Source of the DNA: Pelobates cultripes
Taxonomy: Eukaryota > Chordata > Amphibia > Anura > Pelobatidae
Direction of reading: 5' to 3'
Length of the DNA: 64,000 nt
Assembly (NCBI GenBank): GCA_933207985.1
Contig: OW240913.1
Coordinates: forward strand, 328,506,894-328,570,893
In this document: positions 44,804 through 54,121 of the stretch, in pieces
Position numbering within the stretch: position 1 is the first letter of the stretch
Layout: each line of letters starts with the position of its first letter
Made by a program: the position numbers and the translations under genes
The notes under the pieces: model-generated
What the model was told of the DNA's origin: nothing
The model's input: the letters and a program-made list of their open reading frames with translations, nothing else
Databases searched by the model: none

Positions 44804-44904
44804 CCCAGTGACCAGGAGCCCAGCAGCACCACTGGACCCCAGGGAATCCCCCAGCACTCCAAAAGGTAAGGAGGCTGGGGGGATTAAATTTTTTTTTTTA
44901 AATG

Positions 44905-45650
44905 TGTTTGTGTGTTAGTGTATGTGTGTGTTAGTGTGTTAGTGTGTGTGTTAGTGTGTTAGTGTGTGTTTGTGTGTTAGTGTATGTGTGTGTTACTGTA
45001 TGTGTGTGTTAGTGTGTATGTGTGTGTTAGTGTGTGTGTTAGTGTGTTAGTGTATGTGTGTGTTAGTGTATGTGTGTGTTTGTGTATGTGTGTGTTAGTG
45101 TATGTGTGTGTTTGTGTGTTAGTGTATGTGTGTGTTAGTGTGTTAGTGTATGTGTGTGTTAGTGTGTTAGTGTATGTGTGTGTTAGTGTATGTGTGTGTT
45201 AGTGAGTGTGTCTGTATGTGTCAGTGAGTGTGTCTGTTATTGGGTGTGTGTCTGCTAGTGAGTGTGTTACTGTGTGTGTTACTGAGTGTGTTTGATGTCT
45301 GTTAGTGAGTGTGTGTTTGTCAGTGAAAGTGTATGTTTTGTAAGTGAGTGTGTATGTATGTCTGTCGCTGAGTGTGTCTCTGTCAGTAAATGTGTGTGTC
45401 TGTTAGCTAGTGTGTATGCGTCTGTTCGTGAGAGTGTGTGTCTGCTAGTGAGTGTGTTACTGTGTGTGTTACTGAGTGTGTTTGATGTCTGTTAGTGAGT
45501 GTGTGTTTGTCAGTGAAAGTGTATGTTTTGTAAGTGAGTGTGTATGTATGTCTGTCGCTGAGTGTGTCTCTGTCAGTAAATGTGTGTGTCTGTTAGCTAG
45601 TGTGTATGCGTCTGTTCGTGAGAGTGTGTGTGTCTTCAGCATTTACCTTT
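44905..45650. repeat. GT-rich array with an exact 190-base duplication
   Basis: A TGTGTGTTAGTGTA-type array fills 44905-45250. The block 45251-45440 (from CTGCTAGTGAGTGTG) is repeated without change I can see at 45441-45630. Valine- and cysteine-rich frames here are by-products. Confidence 0.85.
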
Positions 45651-45718
45651 CTCCAGCGTCGGACTCCCAATGTCCGCTTCTCAGCTCAATGCACATGCGT
45701 GCATGAACGCGCGCATTT

Positions 45719-45979
45719 AAACCACCCATAGGAAAGCATTACTCAATGCTTTCCTATGGATGTTCAGTGTCTTCTCACTGTGATTTTCACAGTGAGAATC
45801 GCGGAAGCTCCTCTAGCAGCTGTCAATGAGACAGCCACCAGAGGCTGGATTAACCCTCAGTGAAACATAGCCGTTTCTCTGAAACGGCTATGTTTTCAGC
45901 TGCAGGGTTAAAACTAGAGGGACCTGGCACCCAGACCACTTCATTGAGCTGATGTGATCTGGGTGTCTGTAGTGGTCCT
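45719..45979. mobile_element. TTAA MITE, family B copy 3 (partial, reversed)
   Basis: The hairpins appear in reverse order compared with copies 1 and 2: CATAGGAAAGCATT, TCTCACTGTGA, CTCTAGCAGCTGTC, then AAACATAGCCGTTTC around TCT. The end GTAGTGGTCCT is followed by TTAA at 45980-45983. The other end is missing. Confidence 0.75.
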
Positions 45980-46517
45980 TTAAGTGTGTGCATACCGCGG
46001 TCGCGGGGTCGCAGCCCTGCAACCCCTGCGACCAGATGCCCGCCGCCATGTGTCGCGGCCCCGACCCGCGCCGAGTAAGGGGGGGGGCCCTGGATCAATT
46101 TTCGCACCGGGGCCCCATGGGTCATGTGTACGCCACTGTGTAGCAGAGCTGCAATATAAAATCCCTGGTATAGAAGGTAATCCAAAGTAAAGCACTGGAA
46201 AAGAAGGCAATATCCCAAATCCCCCAGTAACCGGACGAAACACAGTTCAGGGAGTCAACTGACAATTTTATTCACGGCTCCAGGAGTCAACTGACAATTT
46301 TATTCATGGCTGTTAGCCTATGCATGCTCTCTATTCTAAAACACACAAATACATTTTTACACCAGGTTAACACAGCTATTTCAGACAACCTTTAAATGTT
46401 CTGCAATATGACCTAAAGTGGCTAGGTTTGCCACAATGCTCCCCCAGAACTCAAGCCGGCATGCACAGTCTGATCCCAACGGATCGGCTTGGGGATGTCC
46501 AGAGGAGTACTCACAGA

Positions 46518-47240
46518 TCACTTCTCAAGGTCAGTCTGTCTAGATAACCTGTCGGCGTTACCGTTTTGCTTTCCTGGGTGGTAATGAATAGTGAAGTCAA
46601 AAGGCTGCAGCGCCAAACTCCAGCGCAGCAGCCTGGCATTGTCCCCCGCCACACGGTTCAGCCACACCAACGGGTTGTGATCTGTGAGTAGTGAAAAAGG
46701 TTGTCCATATAAATAAGGCTGCAACTTTTTGAGGGCCCAAACCACAGCCAGGCATTCTTTCTCAATGGTGGCTTAGCTCACTTCACAGGGTAATAACTTT
46801 TGCCTTAAGTAAGCTACAGGATGTTCTCTGCCATCTGCTCCAACTTGGCTCAGCACTGCACCCAATCCAAACATCGAAGCGTCTGTGTGGACAAGAAATT
46901 GTTTAGTTTGATCAGGAGCAGCAAGTAGAGGTGCATTGGTTAAAGCAGTCTTGAGTTGTTGGAACGCCTGATCACACTCTGGGGCCCAGATGACCTGTCG
47001 AGGAAGGTTTTTGTGAGTCAAGTCAGTCAGGGGTTTGGCCAGGGCACTATAATTGGGTACGAATTTTCGGTAGTACCCTGCAGTACCCAGGAAGGCTAGC
47101 ACTTTGGTTTTTGTCCGGGGAGTAGGCCACTTAGCTACTGCTTCAATTTTTGCTGGTTCAGGCTTTTGCTGTCCACTCCCTCCCGGTGCCCCACTCCCTC
47201 CCGGTGCCCCAGGTACTGTACCTCTGCCATCCCTATGCAT
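46518..47240 (-). pseudogene. RNase H of gypsy B
   Basis: From 47240 down, the frame reads KVLAFLGTAGYYRKF, HTDASMFGLGAV (Asp) and QKLLPCEVS, then a TAA at 46773-46775 where gypsy A has Tyr, and continues with ATIEKECLAVVWALKK (Glu), LTDHNPLVW (Asp), DFTIHYHPGKQN and the end LSRQTDLEK. So one nonsense codon breaks an otherwise clean domain. A 139-base block inside it (46932-47070) is repeated at 47236-47374, beside the RT. The domain directly precedes the polypurine tract and LTR. Confidence 0.85.
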
Positions 47241-47330
47241 TGGTTAAAGCAGTCTTGAGTTGTTGGAACGCCTGATCACACTCTGGGGCCCAGATGACCT
47301 GTCGAGGAAGGTTTTTGTGAGTCAAGTCAG

Positions 47331-48266
47331 TCAGGGGTTTGGCCAGGGCACTATAATTGGGTACGAATTTTCGGGTTTTAGCGTCAACCCTGCCCCTCCG
47401 ATATGGTCAATGACTGCTCCAATATGTCGCAGGTGGTCTGACCAGGTCTGGCTATATATGGCGATATCATCCAGGTATGCACATGCATACTCCTGAAACC
47501 CATCCAGTAGCCGATCCACCATCCGTTGAAAGGTAGCCGGAGTATTTTTCATCCCGAATGGCATGACGCGAAACTGATACAAGCCAAACGGGGTGACAAA
47601 CGCCGACTTGGGTATGGCATCCTCGGCTAGTGGAATCTGCCAGTACCCTTTGCATAAATCTATTGTAGTAAGGTACTGGCCTCGTGCCATTTTGTCTAGC
47701 AGCTCGTCTATCCGGGGCATTGGGTAGGCATCAGACACTGTTTTTTCATTTAGCCTCCGGTAGTCTACACAAAAGCGTGTTGTGCCGTCTTTCTTGGGTA
47801 CCAGCACTACCGACGATGCCCAGGGGCTATCGGAATGTTCAATAACCCCTAGCTGCAACATTTCCTCAATTTCCTTCCTCATATGTTCCCTGACCGCTTC
47901 CGGGATACAGTATGGGGTCTGCCGCATAGGTAGCTGTCCGGGGGTCTCAACTCGGTGAGTAGCTAGCGGGGTGTACCCTTGTAAATTGGAGAAAGTGGCT
48001 CCCTTAGCTGCGATTAACTCCTGTACCTGGGCACATTTCCGCTCCACCAGCTGAACACCTGTGGAGGCCTCTGCCTGATCTTCCCGCTCTAATAAGTCAG
48101 GTAGCGGAAGATTCTCCTGATCCTCAGAGGCTGAAGTGCATATCGCCGCCACGTCCTCTATCCTCTCATGGTAGGGTTTGAGCATATTCACGTGCAGCAT
48201 GCGTCTCTTCCCTGTCCCTGAGCAGGGGCCAATCACATAGGTGGTGTCACATCTCTGTTCCACCAC
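47331..48266 (-). pseudogene. Reverse transcriptase of gypsy B
   Basis: The 311-codon frame begins in the integrase tail (GKRRMLHVNMLKPYHERIED), then an acidic linker, then RT: VLVPKKDGTTRFCVDYRRLN, MPRIDELLDKM, TTIDLCKGYWQIPL (catalytic Asp), FRVMPFGMKNTPATFQRM and CAYLDDIAIYS (YLDD pair intact) near 47470. It ends inside a duplicated 139-base block, which replaces the normal join to RNase H. The RT core thus looks functional, but the polyprotein is broken. It helps show what gypsy A has lost: the CVDYRRLN block and the first Asp of YLDD. Confidence 0.9.
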
Positions 48267-48281
48267 CTGGTATGGGCCTTG

Positions 48282-49196
48282 CTAGATGGCCTGCAGCTTG
48301 TCATTGCGAACAGGTTTTAAAATCAAAACTTTCTGTCCCACTTGAAAGCTGCGGTTTCTGGCTCCCCTATCATACCAGCGGCGCTGGCGTTGTTGGGCTG
48401 CCTGGAGGTTGGTCCGTACGGTCTGGGTTAGTGCCTCCAAGCGGTCCCTGAGCTCCAGCACATATGGTACAATGGGTGTCCCATCTGTACTACTTTCCCC
48501 CTCCCAGTGCTCCCTAATTAAATCTAAAGGTCCTCGCACCCTTCTCCCAAACAGTAGTTCAAAAGGAGAAAAGCCCGAGGACTCTTGGGGTACCTCTCTG
48601 TAAGCGAATAGCAGATGGGGTAGGAATCGCACCCAGTCCTTATAGGCCTCTCCAAAGGTATGGAGCATCTGCTTTAACGTCCCATTAAACCTTTCACATA
48701 ACCCATTAGACTGCGGGTGGTACGCAGAGTTCATGATAGGTTTAATGCCACATATTCTCGGGATGTCTTGAGCGATCCGAAGAAGTTCCTGTCTATATTT
48801 CTGGGGGACCACTAGCTGTCTAGTAGTCACATTCACAGATCCCACCACTACCCTTTCAGAAATGCGGTACAGTAACCCCTTTTCCCAGGTATACCGTTCT
48901 CCCTCTAATCCGGCCTGGTCGGAGATCGCCCTATACCTGTATACTTTTAACGTGGGGTCTATCTGAACCTCAGCCTCAAATTCAGTCGGGGTATCCCAGG
49001 TAACACGGGTCATAGGAGGGTCCCTGTCTTTTACCTGAGCCTCAGAGTGCGTTGCTGGAGCCGTGGTGCGAGCCTGTTGCCTGGGGGTTACTGGGTGAGC
49101 CTCTTGGAGTGGAGCTTGAGGAATAAAGGTGGAAGTCATTCGACCCTGGTCGTTTCCCAATATGACATCCGCTGGCAGTTTCTGCATCAGGCCCAC
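48282..49196 (-). pseudogene. Integrase of gypsy B with a catalytic-core deletion
   Basis: The 304-codon frame starts at the protease-integrase junction, has the N-terminal integrase stretch (YTWEKGLLYRISERVV, then RQLVVPQKYRQELLRIAQD) and then jumps to RICGIKPIMNSAYHPQSNG, the region just before the Glu. Compared with gypsy A, about 430 bases are absent, covering the zinc-binding domain and both Asp residues. The Glu (LCERFNGT) and the C-terminal part remain. The frame stays open through the deletion. A stop separates it from the RT frame at about 48280. Confidence 0.88.
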
Positions 49197-49684
49197 CTCA
49201 AATGTACTTTTGCGGTGGGTAATCTGTATACCGCTCCCCCTGCTACTCGCACTGCTACAGATCCGCCGGTGTGTGCGGAGCCTGTAACCAAATGAGGGGC
49301 TACCAGAGTCAGAGTGGCTCCCGAATCCCGGAGCCCTTGGACCTCTTTCCCTTCCAGGGTTACTAGCTGGCGATGGTGTTGCCTGTTGTCTGTGGCTTGT
49401 ACCGACATCACATCGTGTAGTATCCCCAGGGGCTCTTCGGTCTGATTAAAAAGTATCTCCTGGGTTGCTGGCTCTGCTTGGTAGTGGTGGGCGGCTGCTC
49501 TTGGTGCTGGATTCTGCCGTACCTGGCTCCATGCTTGGCGGCTCCGGTTCTGGGTACACTCTCTGGCCATGTGGCCCCATTGTTTGCACGTATGGCACTG
49601 TATATTCGCTCTGCCATTATACCTGGATGGTGGAGTGTGCCCCCCCAGGGTTGGCCGGAATGGGTTTGCTGTAGGTGCAGTAGG
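49187..49684 (-). pseudogene. gag zinc knuckle and protease of gypsy B
   Basis: From 49684 down, the frame holds NPFRPTLGGHTPPSRYNG, a CCHC knuckle (CHTCKQWGHMAREC) that binds genomic RNA, a linker, and then an aspartic protease core with VTLEGKEVQGLRDSGATLTLV (the DSGA active site) and, after it, VRVAGGAVYRL. The frame overlaps the integrase frame by about 10 bases. Residues encoded above 49685 belong to another repeat, not to gag. The capsid part is missing. Confidence 0.8.
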
Positions 49685-50228
49685 CAGGGCCGTCTTTAAC
49701 AAGGGGCAAATGGGGCAGCTGCCCCTGGCCCAATAACTGTTGGGGGGCCCAAAGCAGCTACCCCATGGGCCCCCTGCCCGCAACCAGGACTGAACAGCCC
49801 ACCAGTATACTGAGAAATTTTCCGGTGGGCTGCGGCAAGTGAAGTAATCAGGGCCCCCCGGCCCTTTAAGAGTGCTCCTGACCGAGCCCCTGTCTGTATG
49901 CCTGCTGGGAGGAAGTGAGGTTAGATCACTTCCTCCCAAGTAACAGAGTACCGCTGGGGAGGAGGAGACACACATGGAAGTGGAGGAGAGGGAGGGTGCA
50001 CACACAGGAGGAGGAAGTGGAGGAGAGGGACTGAGGTAAACATGTTCATCAGACTCCCATCAACCTCAGCCATCCAGCTTCCACTGGACCCCAGGGAAGC
50101 CACCCTTCTCTAAAGGTAAGGAGACAAGAGGGTGGCAAGACTTAAATTGATATAAATGTGTGTGTATCTGACTGTATGTGTGTGTATCTGACTGTATGTG
50201 TGTATATCTGACTATGTGTGTGTATCTG

Positions 50229-50269
<41 letters not shown>

Positions 50270-50408
50270 CTGACTATGTGTGTGTATCTGACTTTATGCG
50301 TGTGTATCTGACTTTATGCGTGTGCATCTGACTATGTGTGTGTATCTGACTTTATGCGTGTGCATCTGATTGTGTGTGTGTGTATCTGACTGTATGTGTT
50401 TATCTGAC
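49685..50408. mobile_element. hAT-like non-autonomous element with GT-rich core
   Basis: It starts CAGGGCCGTCTTTAAC, a common hAT-type end, and contains CCACTGGACCCCAGGGAA, then AAAGGTAAGGAG, shared with the element at 44432. A TGTGTGTATCTGACTGTA array follows (50152-50408). The second end is not seen, and the L2 sequence begins without a clear border. Confidence 0.6.
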
Positions 50409-51394
50409 TGTATGCTCTCTCCTGGTGCTCCTCCTACCTCTCCCAGCGCTCTTTCAGTGTTTCTTTCTCTGGCTCTGCTTCTTCTCCCCAACTCCTCTCT
50501 GTTGGTGTCCCTCAAGGTTCAGTCCTTGGTCCCCTACTGTTCTCCATCTATATTGCCTCCCTTGGTAAACTCATTAGCTCTTTTGGCTTCCAATATCATT
50601 TCTATGCAGATGACACGCAAATCTACCTGTCCTCTCCTGATCTCTCCCCGTCCCTCTTGACTACTGTCTCTGACTGCCTCTCTGCTGTTTCTAACTGGAT
50701 GGCTGCCCACTTCCTTAAACTAAACTTGACCAAAAGTTGTTACTCCAGTGTCTGTCTCCCTCCAAGTCCACAGTGCTATCATCAACTCCACCACGCAGGC
50801 TCGCTGCTTAGGTGTTCTCTTTGACTCCAACCTCTCCTTCAAGCCTCATGTTGAATCTATCGCCAAATCCTGTCATTTCCATCTCTAAAACATTGCGTGC
50901 ATCCGCCCCTACTTAACACCAGATGCGACTAAGGTGTTGGTCCATTTCACTGTCCTTTCTCGCCTTGACTACTGTAATCCGCTTCTCAGTGGTCTTACGT
51001 GCTCCCAACTTGCGCCGTTACTGTCCATAATGAATTCGACGGCGAGGCTCATCTTCCTGTCCGCCCGCACCTCCCATGCCTCACCCTTCTGTCAGTCCCC
51101 ACATTGGCTTCCTATAAAATATAGAGCTAAATATAAAATTCTGGTTCTTGCTTTCAAATCTCTACATAATGCTGCTCCCACCTATCTATCCTCCCTTATA
51201 CACAAGTGTGTCCCGTCTAGGCCCTTACGATCTGCTGAAGAATTACGTCTATCTTCTGTCCGTACTCCCACCTCTGATGCTCGCCTTCAAGATTTCTTGA
51301 GGGCTGCACCATTCCTGTGGAACTCGCTTCCCTCCTCCGTTAGATGCTCACCCAGTCTCCACTCCTTCAAAAAATCGTTAAAAACACACTTCTT
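50409..51394 (+). pseudogene. L2-type reverse transcriptase fragment
   Basis: One frame reads the RT blocks [27 protein letters not shown] and [11 protein letters not shown] (catalytic YADD, about 50607), then [15 protein letters not shown]. The frame shifts near 50740, and another frame from 50934 carries the later part: VLSRLDYCNPLLSGL, HWLPIKYRAKYKILVLAFK, APTYLSSLIHKCVPSRPLR and LWNSLPSSVR. This is the usual end of L2/CR1-type LINE ORFs. The sequence stops at KTHF, where an L1 begins. So the element is 5' truncated, frameshifted and cut by an L1. Confidence 0.85.
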
Positions 51395-51512
51395 GGGGGG
51401 CGTGGCTGGACGCGGAGAAAGATGGCCGCTTGAGTCTTTAGCTCTGCACCACGAGCTAGGCGAAACTAAGAATAAGGGAGCACCCAGCGGGGTAACTCGA
51501 GCCGAAAGCGAG

Positions 51513-52475
51513 ATGTCGCAACCCAAATCCCGGCGACAACAAGACAAGCTCGACAAAACCAACTTTTTCTCGCAAAAAAAAGTGGCAGCCCTAGCTATAC
51601 AATCCGCGGCCGCAGACCAACAAGATGGCGCTGAACATTCAGGAGGCAGCAGCCCTGGTTCGGAAGCCGACTCACCACAAAATGATGGGCTGCTTACCAT
51701 AACAACACTGAAACAAGCCCTAGAAGAACAATCGCAACGATTAATTTCAATTTGGCAATCAAGCGTTGCAGAATTAAAACGCGACATACAAGACATCGGC
51801 TCCCGCACAACGCACGTGGAGACCAAAATGGAGGACTTAATTGACGCACATAATGCATCGACTGAACAAATCAAATCCCTCTCATCCCAATTGCAGCACT
51901 GCAAAACCAAGATTATGGACCTCGAGGACAGATCAAGGAGAAGCAACATTAGACTGAGGGGCATACCGGAGACTATTCTCCAAGCAGACCTTCCCAGCTA
52001 TGTGCACGGCCTTTTCAAAGCTCTGGCCCCTGAGGTCCACACGGACATGTTGCTATTAGACCGCCTACACAGAATCCCGAAACCCCAACAAATAGCGGCT
52101 TCACTACCCAGGGATGTTTTGCTGAAAGCCCACTATTTCCACGTGAAGGATCTATTAATGCGGAGGAGCAGGACGGCGAAAGACTTACCGATGGAATATG
52201 CCGCGATCAAGATGTTTTCTGACCTTTCCGCGGCCACCCTGAGACAACGCAAGACCTTCCAGCGGGTAACGGAGACCCTCCGAGCCAACCACATTCTGTA
52301 CCGCTGGGGTTTCCCGGTTCGCCTCATTGCCTCAAGAAACGGGACAACCACGACCATCCACACGGTGGAAGAAGGGCTGGACCTCCTAAGACAATGGAAC
52401 TTACCCGTGGTAGGGGACTCTCAAGCTCCCAAGGGCCCGCGCCGAGTGGAGAAAGACTGGCATACTACCAACTAA
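51513..52475 (+). CDS. L1 ORF1 protein (copy 2)
   Basis: A 320-codon ORF from the ATG at 51513 encodes the LINE RNA-binding protein. The first 75 residues are basic, then Gln/Ala/Ser-rich. A coiled coil follows (about residues 75-150: LKQALEEQSQRLISIWQS through TKIMDLEDRSR), then the RRM-like domain starting at SNIRLRGIPE (about residue 150) and the C-terminal domain (ILYRWGFPVRL, about residue 270). The length is near that of vertebrate L1 ORF1. The frame is also open upstream into the L2 fragment (from 50934), but the ATG at 51513 is preferred because homology to ORF1 proteins starts there. No breaks are seen. Confidence 0.88.
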   Translation: MSQPKSRRQQDKLDKTNFFSQKKVAALAIQSAAADQQDGAEHSGGSSPGSEADSPQNDGLLTITTLKQALEEQSQRLISIWQSSVAELKRDIQDIGSRTTHVETKMEDLIDAHNASTEQIKSLSSQLQHCKTKIMDLEDRSRRSNIRLRGIPETILQADLPSYVHGLFKALAPEVHTDMLLLDRLHRIPKPQQIAASLPRDVLLKAHYFHVKDLLMRRSRTAKDLPMEYAAIKMFSDLSAATLRQRKTFQRVTETLRANHILYRWGFPVRLIASRNGTTTTIHTVEEGLDLLRQWNLPVVGDSQAPKGPRRVEKDWHTTN

Positions 52476-54121
52476 CAACTTACCGCAAGTATTCCCGCTC
52501 CGGCGGTATATGACTGTATTTCAATTACAACCCATTTAACAACCATCCTACCTGACAGCATCCGTGCGATGGATGCTATAAGCTGACAATACCATAATGA
52601 CATGCACTGTAATTATTCTTGTATAACTGTACTGTAATTGTTATGTATAAGTGTTTGGCAGAGCAGAATAGCATATGCCCTATATAACTTAAAAACTCAA
52701 TGTGGGCTTGACATGGTGCCGCAGAAGCATAATAGAAAATATGGCCGGTATAGGGTGCTGTACCGTCAGCGTTCAGGAGGTTCACATAGTTTAACACGTG
52801 GGCATCGCTATTAACCACACACATCAATCAAGGAAGGTACATATGACTCACGTACAACCCGTAAGCATAGCTAAGCTAGGACTGGCACATCGATTACCAA
52901 AGTGATGAGCCACGACATGTTGCAATTTTGTGGGAACGCTAGATTAGTGTTTGGCACCAAGTAGGGGCCTCCAACCCCCCCCCCCTCAGCAGGGAGCTGG
53001 AACATGAGACAATAGACTGATTGATTTTTATGTGAAAAGCTGTAAATTAGATTAACCCGCACAACGCCTAAACGAAACGCTGGTAACCAGCCTTCTGCCA
53101 GTAAACAACCTCCAAAAAGCATGGACTGAGCTTTAGGCAGCGCTCCAGGGTAAACCCACATGAGGATTGGACGGAGTGCGGAGTTATGTCTCTGTAGATC
53201 TGATATAGTATACATAATATTAAGCCGACAACCAGGGTTAGATGAAACTTAGTAGCCATCGGATCCTTCGGTGCGCAACCCATGTGTTCAAGATATATAC
53301 TTATGTACAATCGCCACATTGCATGGTTGTGTTTGAAATAGGGGTTGTTGGAACAGAGTCGAAGCGAAGCTCAACCCGAGCACTAATAATGATATGGAAA
53401 TTGTATGTGAATGGTGTCTTACAGTGGGAACTACATAAGGGCCGAACACAGACACTAAAGCCCTCCACACTCCCAAGCTAATGAGGCGGACACAGTATCT
53501 ACCCATTCTGCCATCTATTGACATCCGCTCCATAGGTGAACCTCCCAGACCAAGTCGCATGCATTAATGTGACTTTAAACCTTATGCGCACACGGAAAGC
53601 ACTGTAGTGAACCCCGGGTCTCCTACCGTACTAGTCAAGTCTGCCCATGCGGCACCGGTCACAGCACTAATTTCTCCCCCCCCCTCTCTACAAGAAAATG
53701 TCACCCTGCGGGGACAATACATCTACTCCCGCTACATAGAAAAGAGTGCTCATTCTGGAACCCCTTGTGGTTTTGATACAAGGGGCCCTGTCGATTGGTG
53801 TTATAAGTTGTCTGAGCAGCACTTTAACATTTAGCCAGCTCAGGCCACGATTGTCCACCACTCCGATCCCATGCCCCCCACGGCGCAGCACAGGCGCGCC
53901 TTGCACCGAGATCGGTTTTATCTGTATATACTTTTGTTCGATGTTTGTTACCCTACCCACCACCACCCCCCTACTTACCCAGTTATATTCCCAGGCACAA
54001 AGCTGAGCACCCAAAAACTTGCCACAAGCATGGCATACCTAGGTACTTCATCTCATCCTCTCTTTAACCTATGTATAATGGGATACTTGCACCCAAATAA
54101 GGCACTCACTTGCTTACCTAA
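52476..54121 (+). other. Long spacer between L1 ORF1 and ORF2 (copy 2)
   Basis: No domain is found over about 1.65 kb. C runs lie at 52976-52985 and 53677-53686. The length is close to that of the spacer in copy 1 (1622 bases), though I see no long sequence match between them by eye. Confidence 0.6.

Larger units (their letters stand above)
44432..46138. mobile_element. hAT-type non-autonomous element in the gypsy B LTR
   Basis: The ends are CAGTGGCGTACATACC and GTGTACGCCACTG. TGTAGCAG lies at both sides (44424-44431 and 46139-46146), an exact 8-bp target duplication. The 1707 bases hold a GC-rich palindrome (44616-44803), a GT-rich array, an exact 190-base tandem duplication (about 45251-45630) and a partial MITE B copy (45719-45979). 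No transposase is present. Confidence 0.9.
44424..46435 (-). repeat. 3' LTR of gypsy B, with nested insertion
   Basis: On the plus strand TGTAGCAG (44424-44431) is the LTR edge, and the rest is 46147-46435, ending with GGTTTGCCACA. Without the insertion the LTR is about 297 bases. It carries two AATAAA-like signals and a repeated CAACTGACAATTTTATTCA unit (about 46258-46306). It matches both ends of the gypsy A LTR. Confidence 0.8.
44424..49684 (-). mobile_element. Gypsy B: Gmr1-like element, minus strand
   Basis: From the 5' side (high coordinates): end of gag and protease (49684-49190), integrase (49196-48282), RT (48266-47331), RNase H (47240-46518) and 3' LTR (46435-44424, holding a hAT-type insertion). 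Integrase again precedes RT. The 5' LTR and first part of gag are cut off by a hAT-like element at 49685. The element entered the LTR of gypsy C. Confidence 0.88.

Noticed and set aside
44984..45706. Val/Cys/Ser-rich frames, two of them identical
   Set aside because: They are products of the GT-rich array and its 190-base duplication.
49187..50005. Whole 272-codon frame as gag of gypsy B
   Set aside because: Only the part below 49685 is gag and protease. The rest is translation of a hAT-like repeat that cuts the element.
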